A stretch of 34,027 nt of DNA from Chloroflexota bacterium (lineage in GTDB: Bacteria > Chloroflexota > Anaerolineae > Aggregatilineales > Phototrophicaceae), in NCBI GenBank assembly GCA_011523515.1, contig WTGO01000131.1:1-34027 (forward strand), in the 5' to 3' direction. The position numbers and the translations under genes were made by a program. This document shows, piece after piece, positions 1 through 7,396 of the stretch (within the stretch, counting starts at the first letter, position 1; each line of letters begins with the position of its first letter). Under the pieces are notes generated by a model, which saw only the letters and a list, made by a program, of their open reading frames with translations, ran no database searches and was not told the DNA's origin.

Positions 1-391
1 CATGTCCTCCCTAAATTTCTGCATTTTCGTGTCCAACATTTGAGGACCACTACACAGAGGCTTTTCTATTGTTAAGATACTGCCGCAATTCAGGCAGCCA
101 CCCAACAAATGAAAACTCTCGCTAGCATACAATCATTTAACTGCTTGACTCGGTGTTCTCTCTTTTTTGAAACCCCCGCCCCATACCCTTCCTGCCATCT
201 CTATGTCAGGCATCCCATAAAGAGGGAGGGGCTTTTTTCCTGCATACTTCGGTCTTGCTAGCTCCCCTTCCCTCCTGGTGGGGGAAGGGGTCGGGGGATG
301 AGGGTTTGTCGAAGTTTCATATTTGTGTGAGCCAAGTTGTGACTTGCGAGCGGCTGTGGTTAAGATGTGCGCGACTTGCTGGCGAATGCTG
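1..391. other. Intergenic stretch with repeat relics
   Basis: I see no credible gene here. The stretch lies downstream of the minus-strand dipeptidase gene. Positions 119-161 closely resemble 3972-4014 (both carry GCATACAATCA, then ACTCGGTGTTCTCT a little further on), so this is a decayed copy of the repeat upstream of the first GNAT gene. A separate G/C-rich palindromic element lies at 264-290. The window starts with CAT, which could be the start codon of a minus-strand gene running off the left edge, but this cannot be tested from the window. Confidence 0.6.
264..290. repeat. Palindromic G/C-rich repeat hairpin
   Basis: CCCCTTCCC at 264-272 is the exact reverse complement of GGGAAGGGG at 282-290, giving a perfect 9-bp stem with a 9-nt loop. 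Translated on the minus strand, the region gives a PTPSPTRREGE-like peptide. That is a familiar spurious product of a dispersed palindromic element found in many bacterial genomes, so I treat it as a repeat and not as part of a protein. It lies about 100 bp past the stop of the dipeptidase gene and could also act as a transcript-end hairpin, but no T-run follows it on the minus strand. Confidence 0.6.
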
Positions 392-1465
392 TCAGTCCCA
401 GGCGGCATAGAGCAAGCGCAGCCAATTGCCGTACATGATGTTCTTGATGTCGGCGTCGGTATAGCCACGCGCCGAGAGCTTGCCCGGCAATCGCTGCAAA
501 TCAACAATGGTGTCCAGATCGCAAGGAGATTGTTCGCGCCCGAAACCACCATCAAGATCGGTGCCGATAGCGGCGTGACGACTGTTGCCCGCCAACTGGC
601 ACACATGGTCGATATGGTCGACGACATCATCGATGAAGACGGCTTCGTTGCTGCTGCCGCGCACGAAGCCCGGCTGCAGCATCCAGATATCGAAGGCCGC
701 GCCGACAACTCCATCGCGTTCGATGATCAGCTTCAGTTGCTCGTCACTAAATTGGCGCTGATGCGGCACCAGCGCCCGACAGTTGTTGTGGCTGGCCAAG
801 ACCAGGCCGTCGTAGATCGACACCGCTTCCCAAAAGGCTTCGTCGGACAGGTGCGTGAGGTCCAGCAGCAGGCCCAGCCGGCTCATCTCTTGCAGCAGCG
901 GCTTTCCCAGCGCCGTAAGTCCCAGCTCGGTGCCGGTGCCGCCGGCGTAACGCCCCGGGCCGTAATGCGTCGGGCCGATTAGCCGTAAGCCGGCTTCCCG
1001 CCAGTCCGCGAGCTGCGCCGGATCGCGTATGGGGTCCGCGCCCTCCATGCTGATGACGAATCCCAGCGGTGGCGTCTCCAGCGGATGGGCGCCCTCGTCC
1101 TGCCAGCGCTCCCACTCAGCGATATGCTCGCGCAGGCTGGGCGCATCCGCCAACACGCGCGCGTGACCATCGCTTTCCAGGGCGCGGTAGTAGGCCAGCT
1201 GCCCCTGCGCCACGCCGAAAGCCTGCGCTTGTGACCCGTAATCGATGTGAGGCGCATTGCGGCCGGTTGAGCGCGCCAGCATGGTAGCGAAGCTCACCGC
1301 CACCCGGCCGCGCCGCATCTCGGGCAGGGCGACGGTATTCTGCGCGCGCCCCTTACCAGCAATGCGCCCTTCTTTGACGCGGATCGTATTCACGGACTCC
1401 AGCAGATCGCGATTCCATTGCAGGGCATTCCAGGACAGATCCAGATGCGCGTCAATGACTAACAT
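392..1465 (-). CDS. Membrane-dipeptidase family (peptidase M19) zinc hydrolase
   Basis: This 357-residue protein belongs to the renal/membrane dipeptidase family (M19), zinc enzymes that split dipeptides and often accept a C-terminal D-residue. Family landmarks in order are the metal-binding DAHLD near the N-terminus, MEGADPI, THYGPG, DLTHLSD, SHNNCRAL and GTDLDGGFG. The length is normal for bacterial members. No signal peptide is visible, so it is probably cytoplasmic. I chose the ATG at 1465 because GGAG sits five bases upstream; a GTG two codons earlier is the alternative. It follows the D-threonine aldolase-like gene by 48 bp on the same strand, so the two probably form an operon for D-amino-acid or D-dipeptide breakdown. 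The exact substrate is unknown. Confidence 0.9.
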   Translation of the reverse strand: MLVIDAHLDLSWNALQWNRDLLESVNTIRVKEGRIAGKGRAQNTVALPEMRRGRVAVSFATMLARSTGRNAPHIDYGSQAQAFGVAQGQLAYYRALESDGHARVLADAPSLREHIAEWERWQDEGAHPLETPPLGFVISMEGADPIRDPAQLADWREAGLRLIGPTHYGPGRYAGGTGTELGLTALGKPLLQEMSRLGLLLDLTHLSDEAFWEAVSIYDGLVLASHNNCRALVPHQRQFSDEQLKLIIERDGVVGAAFDIWMLQPGFVRGSSNEAVFIDDVVDHIDHVCQLAGNSRHAAIGTDLDGGFGREQSPCDLDTIVDLQRLPGKLSARGYTDADIKNIMYGNWLRLLYAAWD

Positions 1466-1513
1466 AGACACTCCACTCTTTCTTGCGGGTGAATGTCGCT
1501 GCCGGGCGCTGCG

Positions 1514-2572
1514 CTACCACACCAGGCCCCGCGCCGCCACCTCCCAGACCACTTCGATCGTGTCGCCGCGCACGCCGTAGAGTTGATTGTGCAAGTTGGT
1601 GACGACGCAGGTATGCACTGGAATGATATGCACGATGTCGCCAACAGAGGGCGTGAAACCACAGGCGCTGAAATCGACGTAGCCGTGCTCTTCGTTGACC
1701 TTGTATAGCCGCGCTGCAGGGTGCTCAGCAATATAGCCGAACTGCTCGTCAATCGTTTCCGACTGGATCGACTTGCTGCCGCTATCCAGGATGACCCGGT
1801 CCGGCTCGTTGGCGCTGACCACGCTGGCGCGCACGCGCATGGCGCAGTTGTCGAACCCGGCGTAGTCCGCGCTCACGCTGTTCCAGTCCCAGAAGATGCA
1901 AGTCCCGACGCGCATCTCCGTCAATTCGGGCAGCAAGCGCATATCGCTGATGGCGCCGCTGCCACCGCCGCTGACCGTCGCCACCGGGATGCCGGCCGCT
2001 TCCAGCAGGGCGAGTGTCTCCAGCAGGCGCGGTCGTATGGCGGCATCGGACGGATATATCATCAGTCCGGCAAAATTCAGATTGTCGGTCGCCTGAATCT
2101 GCTTCGCCAAGGCCAGCGCAGCCGCGGGCGTTGTGCCCGTGCGCTGGCCCAGGGAAACCAGCTCGACCATCATATGGATTGTCGAATCGACCGCTTGCGC
2201 CGCCGCGGCGATGCCGTCGATCACAGGCTGGCTGTCGACCGTCACAGTCACCTTGGCGCTTTTCGCCAGTTCGGCCAAACGCCGGGTCTTGCGCGCTCCG
2301 ACGATGTTGTAGGGGATCTGAATGTCATCGAAACCGGCGTCGGCGAAGACTTCCGCCTCGCTGACCTTTTGGCAAGCGATGCCCTTGGCGCCCGCTTCCA
2401 GCTGCCGGCGCGCGATGTCCGGGATCTTGTGCGTTTTGATATGCGGCCTGAAGGCAATGCCGAGCGCATCGCAGCGGCTCTGCATCACGCCAATGTTGGC
2501 TTCCATCAAGTCGAGGTCGATCAGTACGCTTGGCGTCTCCAGGTCATGAATCGTCGCAAATGTCATGGTCAT
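1514..2572 (-). CDS. D-threonine aldolase / D-serine dehydratase-like PLP enzyme
   Basis: This 352-residue protein has the alanine-racemase-type N-terminal barrel and the D-serine dehydratase-like C-terminal domain. The motif RPHIKTHK near residues 42-49 is the PLP-lysine region, and SGGGSGA is a phosphate-binding loop. Near the C-terminus is H320-x-C322 (VHTCVVTNLH). From memory, His-x-Cys zinc ligation is typical of eukaryotic-type D-serine dehydratases, while D-threonine aldolases have His-x-Asp, so the dehydratase activity is somewhat favoured. The start at 2572 fits the family N-terminus; an ATG two codons downstream and starts up to 2608 are possible, and no strong ribosome site decides. 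It leads a likely two-gene operon with the M19 dipeptidase and lies just downstream of pdxS, which makes its cofactor. Confidence 0.85.
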   Translation of the reverse strand: MTMTFATIHDLETPSVLIDLDLMEANIGVMQSRCDALGIAFRPHIKTHKIPDIARRQLEAGAKGIACQKVSEAEVFADAGFDDIQIPYNIVGARKTRRLAELAKSAKVTVTVDSQPVIDGIAAAAQAVDSTIHMMVELVSLGQRTGTTPAAALALAKQIQATDNLNFAGLMIYPSDAAIRPRLLETLALLEAAGIPVATVSGGGSGAISDMRLLPELTEMRVGTCIFWDWNSVSADYAGFDNCAMRVRASVVSANEPDRVILDSGSKSIQSETIDEQFGYIAEHPAARLYKVNEEHGYVDFSACGFTPSVGDIVHIIPVHTCVVTNLHNQLYGVRGDTIEVVWEVAARGLVW

Positions 2573-2670
2573 TCTTTCGTTCAGCCTCATTGGTATGCGC
2601 ACTCGCAAGCATAACCAAGGGCCGCGCTAACGCGCAACTCGCGGATGCTGCGGATCAGGAAAGTAACGCC

Positions 2671-2684
2671 GGTCAAGCTTGACC
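2671..2684. promoter_or_regulatory. Perfect 14-bp palindrome, candidate operator
   Basis: GGTCAAGCTTGACC is a perfect palindrome between the pdxS terminator and the start of the D-threonine aldolase-like gene, about 100 bp upstream of that start. Close variants with two differences each occur at 20427-20440 and 20537-20550, which makes a shared regulator binding site plausible. Function is inferred only. Confidence 0.4.
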
Positions 2685-2698
2685 GAGGTCCGGGAAAT

Positions 2699-2726
2699 GC
2701 AAAAGCCGGCGCGGGACATGCCGGCT
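2699..2726 (-). terminator. Rho-independent terminator after pdxS
   Basis: On the minus strand AGCCGGC (2726-2720) and GCCGGCT (2710-2704) form a 7-bp G/C-rich stem with a 9-nt loop, followed by a short T-run (TTTT, part of which is in the stem end). It lies about 25 bp past the pdxS stop codon, the right place to end pdxS transcription and separate it from the downstream D-amino-acid operon. Confidence 0.65.
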
Positions 2727-2751
2727 GAGAGTCTATTTGTTTCGCGAGCGC

Positions 2752-3657
2752 TTACCAGCCTCGTTTGCCCAGGATAACCTCGTCGGGCGTCACGTTGATG
2801 CCCACCATCGCCTCGCCCAGGTTGCGGCTGACATCGGCCAGTATCTTGGCGTCTGTGTAGTGCGTGACGGCGTTTACAATTGCTTTAGCGCGCTTTTCCG
2901 GGCTGCCGCTCTTGAAGATGCCGCTGCCGACGAATACGCCATCCACGCCCAACTGCATCATCAGCGCGGCATCGGCCGGCGTGGCCACGCCACCGGCGGC
3001 GAAATTAACAACCGGCAGACGGCCCAGTTCCGCCGTTTCCCTCACCAGCTCATAAGGCGCGCGAATGTCCTTGGCGTAGGTATACAATTCGTCATCGTCC
3101 ATGCAGCTGACGCGGCGGATTTCGCCATTGACAGCGCGGGCGTGCCGCACGGCTTCGACCACATCGCCGGTGCCGGCTTCGCCCTTGGTGCGCATCATGG
3201 CGGCGCCTTCGTTGACGCGGCGCAGCGCCTCGCCCAGGTTGCGGCAGCCGCAGACGAAAGGAATCGAAAACTTCCACTTGTTGATGTGATGCTCTTCATC
3301 AGCCGGCGTCAGGACTTCGCTTTCGTCGATGTAATCGACGCCCAGCGCTTCCAGTATCTGCGCCTCGACAAAGTGCCCGATACGCGCTTTGGCCATCACC
3401 GGTATGGAAACGGTGTTGATAATGCCCTCGATCATGTCGGGATCGCTCATGCGCGCCACGCCGCCCTGCACGCGGATATCGGCCGGCACGCGTTCCAGGG
3501 CCATAACGGCTACGGCGCCGGCGTCCTCGGCGATACGCGCCTGCTCAGGCGTTACCACATCCATGATGACACCGCCCTTGAGCATCTGCGCCAAGCCCCG
3601 CTTGACCTTGTCGGTGCCTTTTTCGCTGCCGTTCTGCTGATGTCCGTTTGTCGCCAT
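2752..3657 (-). CDS. pdxS: Pyridoxal 5'-phosphate synthase subunit PdxS
   Basis: PdxS (Pdx1) forms the dodecameric barrel core of PLP synthase. It makes pyridoxal phosphate from ribose 5-phosphate, glyceraldehyde 3-phosphate and ammonia supplied by the glutaminase PdxT. The 301-residue protein carries the near-invariant family blocks [58 protein letters not shown] and RTKGEAGTG; the two catalytic lysines of the family lie in AKARIGH and RTKGE. I chose the ATG at 3657 because GGGAG lies six bases upstream; a GTG at 3693 would add 12 residues. It is followed by a terminator, so it looks monocistronic. No pdxT is in the window, although the two genes are usually adjacent. Confidence 0.97.
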   Translation of the reverse strand: MATNGHQQNGSEKGTDKVKRGLAQMLKGGVIMDVVTPEQARIAEDAGAVAVMALERVPADIRVQGGVARMSDPDMIEGIINTVSIPVMAKARIGHFVEAQILEALGVDYIDESEVLTPADEEHHINKWKFSIPFVCGCRNLGEALRRVNEGAAMMRTKGEAGTGDVVEAVRHARAVNGEIRRVSCMDDDELYTYAKDIRAPYELVRETAELGRLPVVNFAAGGVATPADAALMMQLGVDGVFVGSGIFKSGSPEKRAKAIVNAVTHYTDAKILADVSRNLGEAMVGINVTPDEVILGKRGW

Positions 3658-3873
3658 TGCCGGCTCCCAGTTACTCGCCAATTTGTCTGCCACTTATCCT
3701 ACGGCAAGGCGGGGAAATAGAATATGTCCAATGCAGTCCATTCAGTCCACTAGCCGACGCCAACGCCGAATGCTGTTGACCGGCACGGCTCGCCAAGGCT
3801 AAACTGGCATTACTCAGCGTCCTCAGTAGAACAAGGTAAGGCATGCGAGTCTCGTCTCAAGAAACTCTTCCTC

Positions 3874-4040
3874 CACCACAGAGGAAAATGAGGGCACACA
3901 GAGGGCAAAGAGGGTTTGGTATTGTTTCGATTCTTCCGCCGATTTGGTGGTCGTCCGACTCATGACAATAGTCGCTGGCATACAATCACTTCGTTGCTTT
4001 ACTCGGTGTTCTCTGTGTGTCCTCCGTGTCCTCTGTGGTG
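3874..4040. repeat. MITE-like inverted repeat (CACCACAGAGGA family)
   Basis: An imperfect inverted repeat of about 39 bp per arm, 3874-3912 against 4002-4040. Both arms begin CACCACAGAGGA when read inwards and share CACACAGAG further in, with roughly nine to ten mismatches. The arms enclose about 90 bp with no gene. Sequence resembling the inner part and right arm recurs at 119-161, and a fragment of the CCACCGAGAACACAG type is at 33964-33981. The element fills most of the 415-bp gap between the divergent starts of pdxS and the first GNAT gene and ends 32 bp before the GNAT start. No transposase is nearby, so any movement would be non-autonomous. Confidence 0.65.
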
Positions 4041-4072
4041 AAATTGCTTGTGTAAAGCACGGAATATAAAGT

Positions 4073-4720
4073 ATGGCTGCCGAAATTGACGATTGCGAAG
4101 TCTGCTTAGACACCATCCGTCCGCGCTACGCGGCCGCCTTGGAACAACTGCAACGCGATTGCTTCCCCACACTGGGCGAGGATGAATTGATGCGCGCGGA
4201 ACACTTTCTCAACCATTGCCGCCTGTTTCCGCAAGGCAACTTCGTCGCTCTGCACGGCGAGCGCGTCATTGGTTTGGGATCCGGCTTTCTAATCGCCTTT
4301 GACTTCGAGCAGGCGCAGCACAGCTTTCAGGACATCATCGACGGCGGCTATTATAGCGCGCACGACCCCGACGGCGACTGGTACTACGGTGGCGACATCA
4401 GCGTACATCCGCACTATCGACGGCGCGGCGTCGGCTCGCTGCTATATAAAGCGCGCATGGATATAGTCATGCGCTTGAACCGGCGCGGCATCGTGGCCGG
4501 CGGTCTCATCCCCGGTTACGTTGACCACAAGGCTGCGCTCACGCCGCAGACCTACGTTGACAAAGTAGTGGCGGGCGATCTCTACGACAGCACGCTCTCG
4601 TTCCAGCTCAATCGCGGGTTCGCGGTGCGCGGTTTGCTGCAGGACTATATCGAAGACGAGGCCTCTGACAATTGGGCCACTCTGATCGTTTGGGACAATC
4701 CGGATTTTCAGCCGGATTAA
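4073..4720 (+). CDS. GNAT N-acetyltransferase (nitrilase-associated type)
   Basis: This 215-residue cytosolic protein is predicted to move an acetyl group from acetyl-CoA to an amine. The acetyl-CoA-binding motif A is visible as SVHPHYRRRGVGSLLYKAR. The C-terminal half, with GGLIPGY, YVDKVVAGDLYDSTLSFQL, NRGFAVRGLL and TLIVWDNPDF, matches the GNAT domain that in many bacteria is fused to a carbon-nitrogen hydrolase (YhcX-like proteins); here it stands alone. A clear paralogue is at 12944-13837. No good ribosome-binding site precedes the ATG (only GGAA), and a MITE-like repeat ends 32 bp upstream. Its stop overlaps the stop of the convergent TolB/SH3 gene within a shared TTAA. The substrate is unknown; polyamines are a guess based on the paralogue's neighbours. 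Confidence 0.88.
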   Translation: MAAEIDDCEVCLDTIRPRYAAALEQLQRDCFPTLGEDELMRAEHFLNHCRLFPQGNFVALHGERVIGLGSGFLIAFDFEQAQHSFQDIIDGGYYSAHDPDGDWYYGGDISVHPHYRRRGVGSLLYKARMDIVMRLNRRGIVAGGLIPGYVDHKAALTPQTYVDKVVAGDLYDSTLSFQLNRGFAVRGLLQDYIEDEASDNWATLIVWDNPDFQPD

Positions 4721-6432
4721 CTTTCCACCGGTTCGATCCAGTAAAACTCGCCCTGGCCTTCGGCGATCCATCCCAGTTTCTCGTCAATCCGCACCGGATA
4801 CCAGCGCAAGCCCGAGGCGCCGCATTGCGGCAGGCCGGTGACGACAAATTCGTCGCCCGCCGCCACCGCCCATACGACCTCGGTATTTTCCGTACCGGCT
4901 CCATCGCGAATGTTCACGATCCGGTCGTCCGTGGCGGTCGCGGTCATGTTGGTGGTCAGACGCGTTGCCGGGCTATTAGAGCAAGCCACGTGATAAAGCA
5001 GCCAGTAGTCGCCATTGCTGCCTTCCGCCGTCCAGCCGCTGATACCATCGTTGCTGACCGAATACCAGTTGTAGCCATCGGCGCAGACCGGTCCCTCGTT
5101 TATAGCGACGACCGTCCCGCCATCCAGGCTGCCCAGCAGCTCCCCGCTCGTCGTGGCCGTGCCGCGGACGCTCAGGGTCCGGTCCGGGCCGACGATCGCG
5201 CTCTGTCCCGCGTTCAGCAGGGGCAGCAGACCACAGTTGACCGACGCCGACAGCAGCACGGGCGCGCCCGCCACCGACCCGGTCGTGACCCACTCGGTCG
5301 GCGACCAGACTACGCTGACCGGCTCGGGAATGGGAAATGTACGCCCATGGCTGATGCCGCTGGCCAAGGCGCGATTGCCCTCGGTCATGCTGATCCGCCA
5401 ATGATCGACGCCGTCGCCGCTGTGCCAGGCCATTTCGAGTCCATTGGGAGACATCGCCGGCAAAAAGTTGTTGTCCACGCGCGGGCTCACATAACTCGAG
5501 TACTGCAAATTGGCGCCGGTTGTGGCATACCAGTGGATGTCCCAATCGCCATCAGCGTTGGCGACCGATGCCGGAATCAGTTGCATCGCGCCGGCGATTG
5601 CGCGGTTTTTCAGTCGCGGCGGATCGGTCAATCGCAAACGCGTGCCGTCGTGAGGGTTGACGATCTCCCAGTAGTCCTGGATTTGCAGCGCCACCAGGCT
5701 GTTGCCAAGGTGATCCACCCAGACGAAGTCCCGCGTTAGATTGTCGCGACTCTCGCCCAATCCCAGATCATAACTTGTCAAGGCGCCCGTTGACGGGTCG
5801 TAGAAGTCGATGTGCTGCAGCGGGGTTTTATCATCCGTCTGGCGGTCGTAGCGCAGCTTGGCGATCCCGGCGTGACCCCAGCGCAAAACCGGCATGTCTG
5901 TGCCGCCGCCTCGCGAACCGAGATCGACTGTGTCGGTGAGCAGAGCGGTCGTATTCGCCCCGATATCGTATAGCTTCAAAGCGGCCGCAGCGCCGTCCGC
6001 CGCGCTGGCATCCAGCTCCAGCCAGGCCAGCTTCCGGCTGTCAGGCGACCAAGCCGGCGGCGAGCGCAAAAAACCGTTTATGCTGGCGCCCGACTGATCC
6101 ACGACGAGCGTGTGCTGCTCAGTGGCGATGTCCATGAACCAAATGTTGGTGGGCGCGGCGCCTGCAGATTGCGCGGTGATGCCTGTGTTGAATTGCGAGA
6201 TGAATTCGGGGGATGTCGACAGGTAGGCCAGCGCGCGACCATCCGGCGCCAGAATCGGCCCGCCTGTGTAGCCCCACTGCGTGAGCTGCGCCGCGCTGTC
6301 GTCGGCCAGATTGAACTTCCATAGATCGCCGGATTTATAAGCGTAGACGACCTCATTGTTGGCCTGCGCCGATGCCAAGCCTGTGAGGAACAAGGACCAG
6401 GCGACTGTCAAAATTTGGCAAAGTCTGCTCAT
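4717..6432 (-). CDS. Secreted TolB-like propeller protein with two SH3-type domains
   Basis: This 571-residue protein starts with a signal peptide (hydrophobic stretch ending LASAQA, about residues 5-24), so it is probably exported. The body has TolB/WD40-like propeller blades with motifs such as ILAPDGRALAYLS, AWSPDSRKLAWLE and AMSPNGLEMAWHS (roughly residues 28-390). Two bacterial SH3-like modules follow, near residues 414-475 and 490-571, the second containing VNIRDGAG and WYPVRIDEKLGWIAEG. Such modules often bind peptidoglycan or other surface polymers. AGAGGAA eight bases before the ATG supports the start. No enzyme motif is visible; a sensor or surface-binding role is inferred. Its stop overlaps that of the convergent GNAT gene. 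Confidence 0.8.
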   Translation of the reverse strand: MSRLCQILTVAWSLFLTGLASAQANNEVVYAYKSGDLWKFNLADDSAAQLTQWGYTGGPILAPDGRALAYLSTSPEFISQFNTGITAQSAGAAPTNIWFMDIATEQHTLVVDQSGASINGFLRSPPAWSPDSRKLAWLELDASAADGAAAALKLYDIGANTTALLTDTVDLGSRGGGTDMPVLRWGHAGIAKLRYDRQTDDKTPLQHIDFYDPSTGALTSYDLGLGESRDNLTRDFVWVDHLGNSLVALQIQDYWEIVNPHDGTRLRLTDPPRLKNRAIAGAMQLIPASVANADGDWDIHWYATTGANLQYSSYVSPRVDNNFLPAMSPNGLEMAWHSGDGVDHWRISMTEGNRALASGISHGRTFPIPEPVSVVWSPTEWVTTGSVAGAPVLLSASVNCGLLPLLNAGQSAIVGPDRTLSVRGTATTSGELLGSLDGGTVVAINEGPVCADGYNWYSVSNDGISGWTAEGSNGDYWLLYHVACSNSPATRLTTNMTATATDDRIVNIRDGAGTENTEVVWAVAAGDEFVVTGLPQCGASGLRWYPVRIDEKLGWIAEGQGEFYWIEPVES

Positions 6433-6538
6433 TGTTTGCTTTCCTCTTCGCGGATTTCCGTCATCTTAGCACGAGAGCCGCCCTAGAGATAATCGGCGCG
6501 ACAATGTGCAAGCGAGGGGAAGTTACCTTTTGCGCGTA

Positions 6539-6949
6539 CTAGCCAGACAGCCGGCGCCGCTGGATAATGTGCGCCGCCAGCCCGGCGCCGCCGATGTTGG
6601 CCGCCAAGTCGAGCCAGGAGGCGTGACGGTCCAATGTGTAGGTCTGCAGGAGTTCGGTAGAAACACCAATTGCGATAGCGATGACGCACGCGGCTAGTAG
6701 CGCCCGGCGCGGTTTGGCAGCGCGCGCGAGCGCCCAAAACCAGCAGGCGCAGGTGGCGCCAAATGCCAGCAGGTGCAGGGTGCTGAAGGCCAGCTCGCGC
6801 GCCAAAGTATTGTCGCCGCGTGGAAGGCCCAGGTCGAGCACGGGATCCGCTTCGCCTTGCAGCAGCAGCAGGGTCAGCAGGGCGGACCAGCCCAGCGCGA
6901 CTGGGATGCGCAACGACGTTGCCAGGTAAAGCGCGTTTACTCGATCCAT
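6539..6949 (-). CDS. VanZ-like membrane protein
   Basis: This 136-residue protein has about four hydrophobic membrane segments. Its C-terminal half has the VanZ-family pattern of a Glu and Gln followed by an Arg and a Ser-x-x-Asp (STELLQTYTLDRHASWLDLAANIGGAGLAAH, seen here in pieces STELLQTYTLDRHAS and WLDLAANIGGAG). VanZ in enterococci confers low-level teicoplanin resistance; most family members have no known function. The start at 6949 is chosen because GGAGG lies nine bases upstream, removing an N-terminal extension that reads poorly. It lies 90 bp downstream of a small unknown gene and 106 bp upstream of the TolB/SH3 gene, all on the minus strand. Confidence 0.8.
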   Translation of the reverse strand: MDRVNALYLATSLRIPVALGWSALLTLLLLQGEADPVLDLGLPRGDNTLARELAFSTLHLLAFGATCACWFWALARAAKPRRALLAACVIAIAIGVSTELLQTYTLDRHASWLDLAANIGGAGLAAHIIQRRRLSG

Positions 6950-7039
6950 GGACAGCAGCCTCCAGCCGGTGGCACGGTATTCAGCTTGGCAAAGCGGAAG
7001 TTTGCCGGTCAAGCGAAAGCTCTGGACGTAGCGCAATCG

Positions 7040-7396
7040 TCAGGTCGAATCCGGCGAGACGACTTCAAGCAAATAGGCAAGCATTGACTTCAAGTTCATG
7101 CCGTCGGCGAAGGCTTGCGCATCCAAGATGACGCGCGGGCATATGCGACTCGACAGCTCGGCGAAGGCTTCGGCCGCGTCGTCGCGAATTCTCGTGTTTA
7201 CGACCGGGTCTTGCAGCAGGTAGGCCAGGGTGTCCGCCGTTGTCTGCGTCATGTCGCGCTCAAGGCAGGCGCCGGCAAAAGCCAGCATGGCCGCGTAGAC
7301 TTCTTGTTGGCCAACGCTGCTGTCGTCCTGCGCGGCGATGCTGCGCAACACGTCCAGCGCGTAGATCTCGGAGAGAGCCTGAGTCATTTCAACCAT
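7040..7396 (-). CDS. Small conserved-looking protein, unknown function
   Basis: I do not recognise this 118-residue protein. It is predicted to be mostly alpha-helical, is acidic, and has no membrane segment or signal peptide. Its start overlaps the end of the RdhA-like gene by 8 bp, which suggests translational coupling; an alternative ATG three codons later (7387) would remove the overlap. Neither start has a strong ribosome-binding site. Its only clue to function is position: it may be an accessory or unrelated partner of the Fe-S protein. There are no Cys-rich motifs that would make it a redox protein. Confidence 0.6.
   Translation of the reverse strand: MVEMTQALSEIYALDVLRSIAAQDDSSVGQQEVYAAMLAFAGACLERDMTQTTADTLAYLLQDPVVNTRIRDDAAEAFAELSSRICPRVILDAQAFADGMNLKSMLAYLLEVVSPDST

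Noticed and set aside
1..3. CAT at the left edge as a start codon of a minus-strand gene, with GGGAGG next to it
   Set aside because: The purine-rich stretch lies only two bases from the ATG, too close for a ribosome-binding site, and the gene body would be outside the window.
2737..3720. Long open frame on the plus strand opposite pdxS
   Set aside because: It is antisense to the strongly conserved pdxS gene and has no recognisable motif; GC-rich coding DNA often gives open frames opposite.
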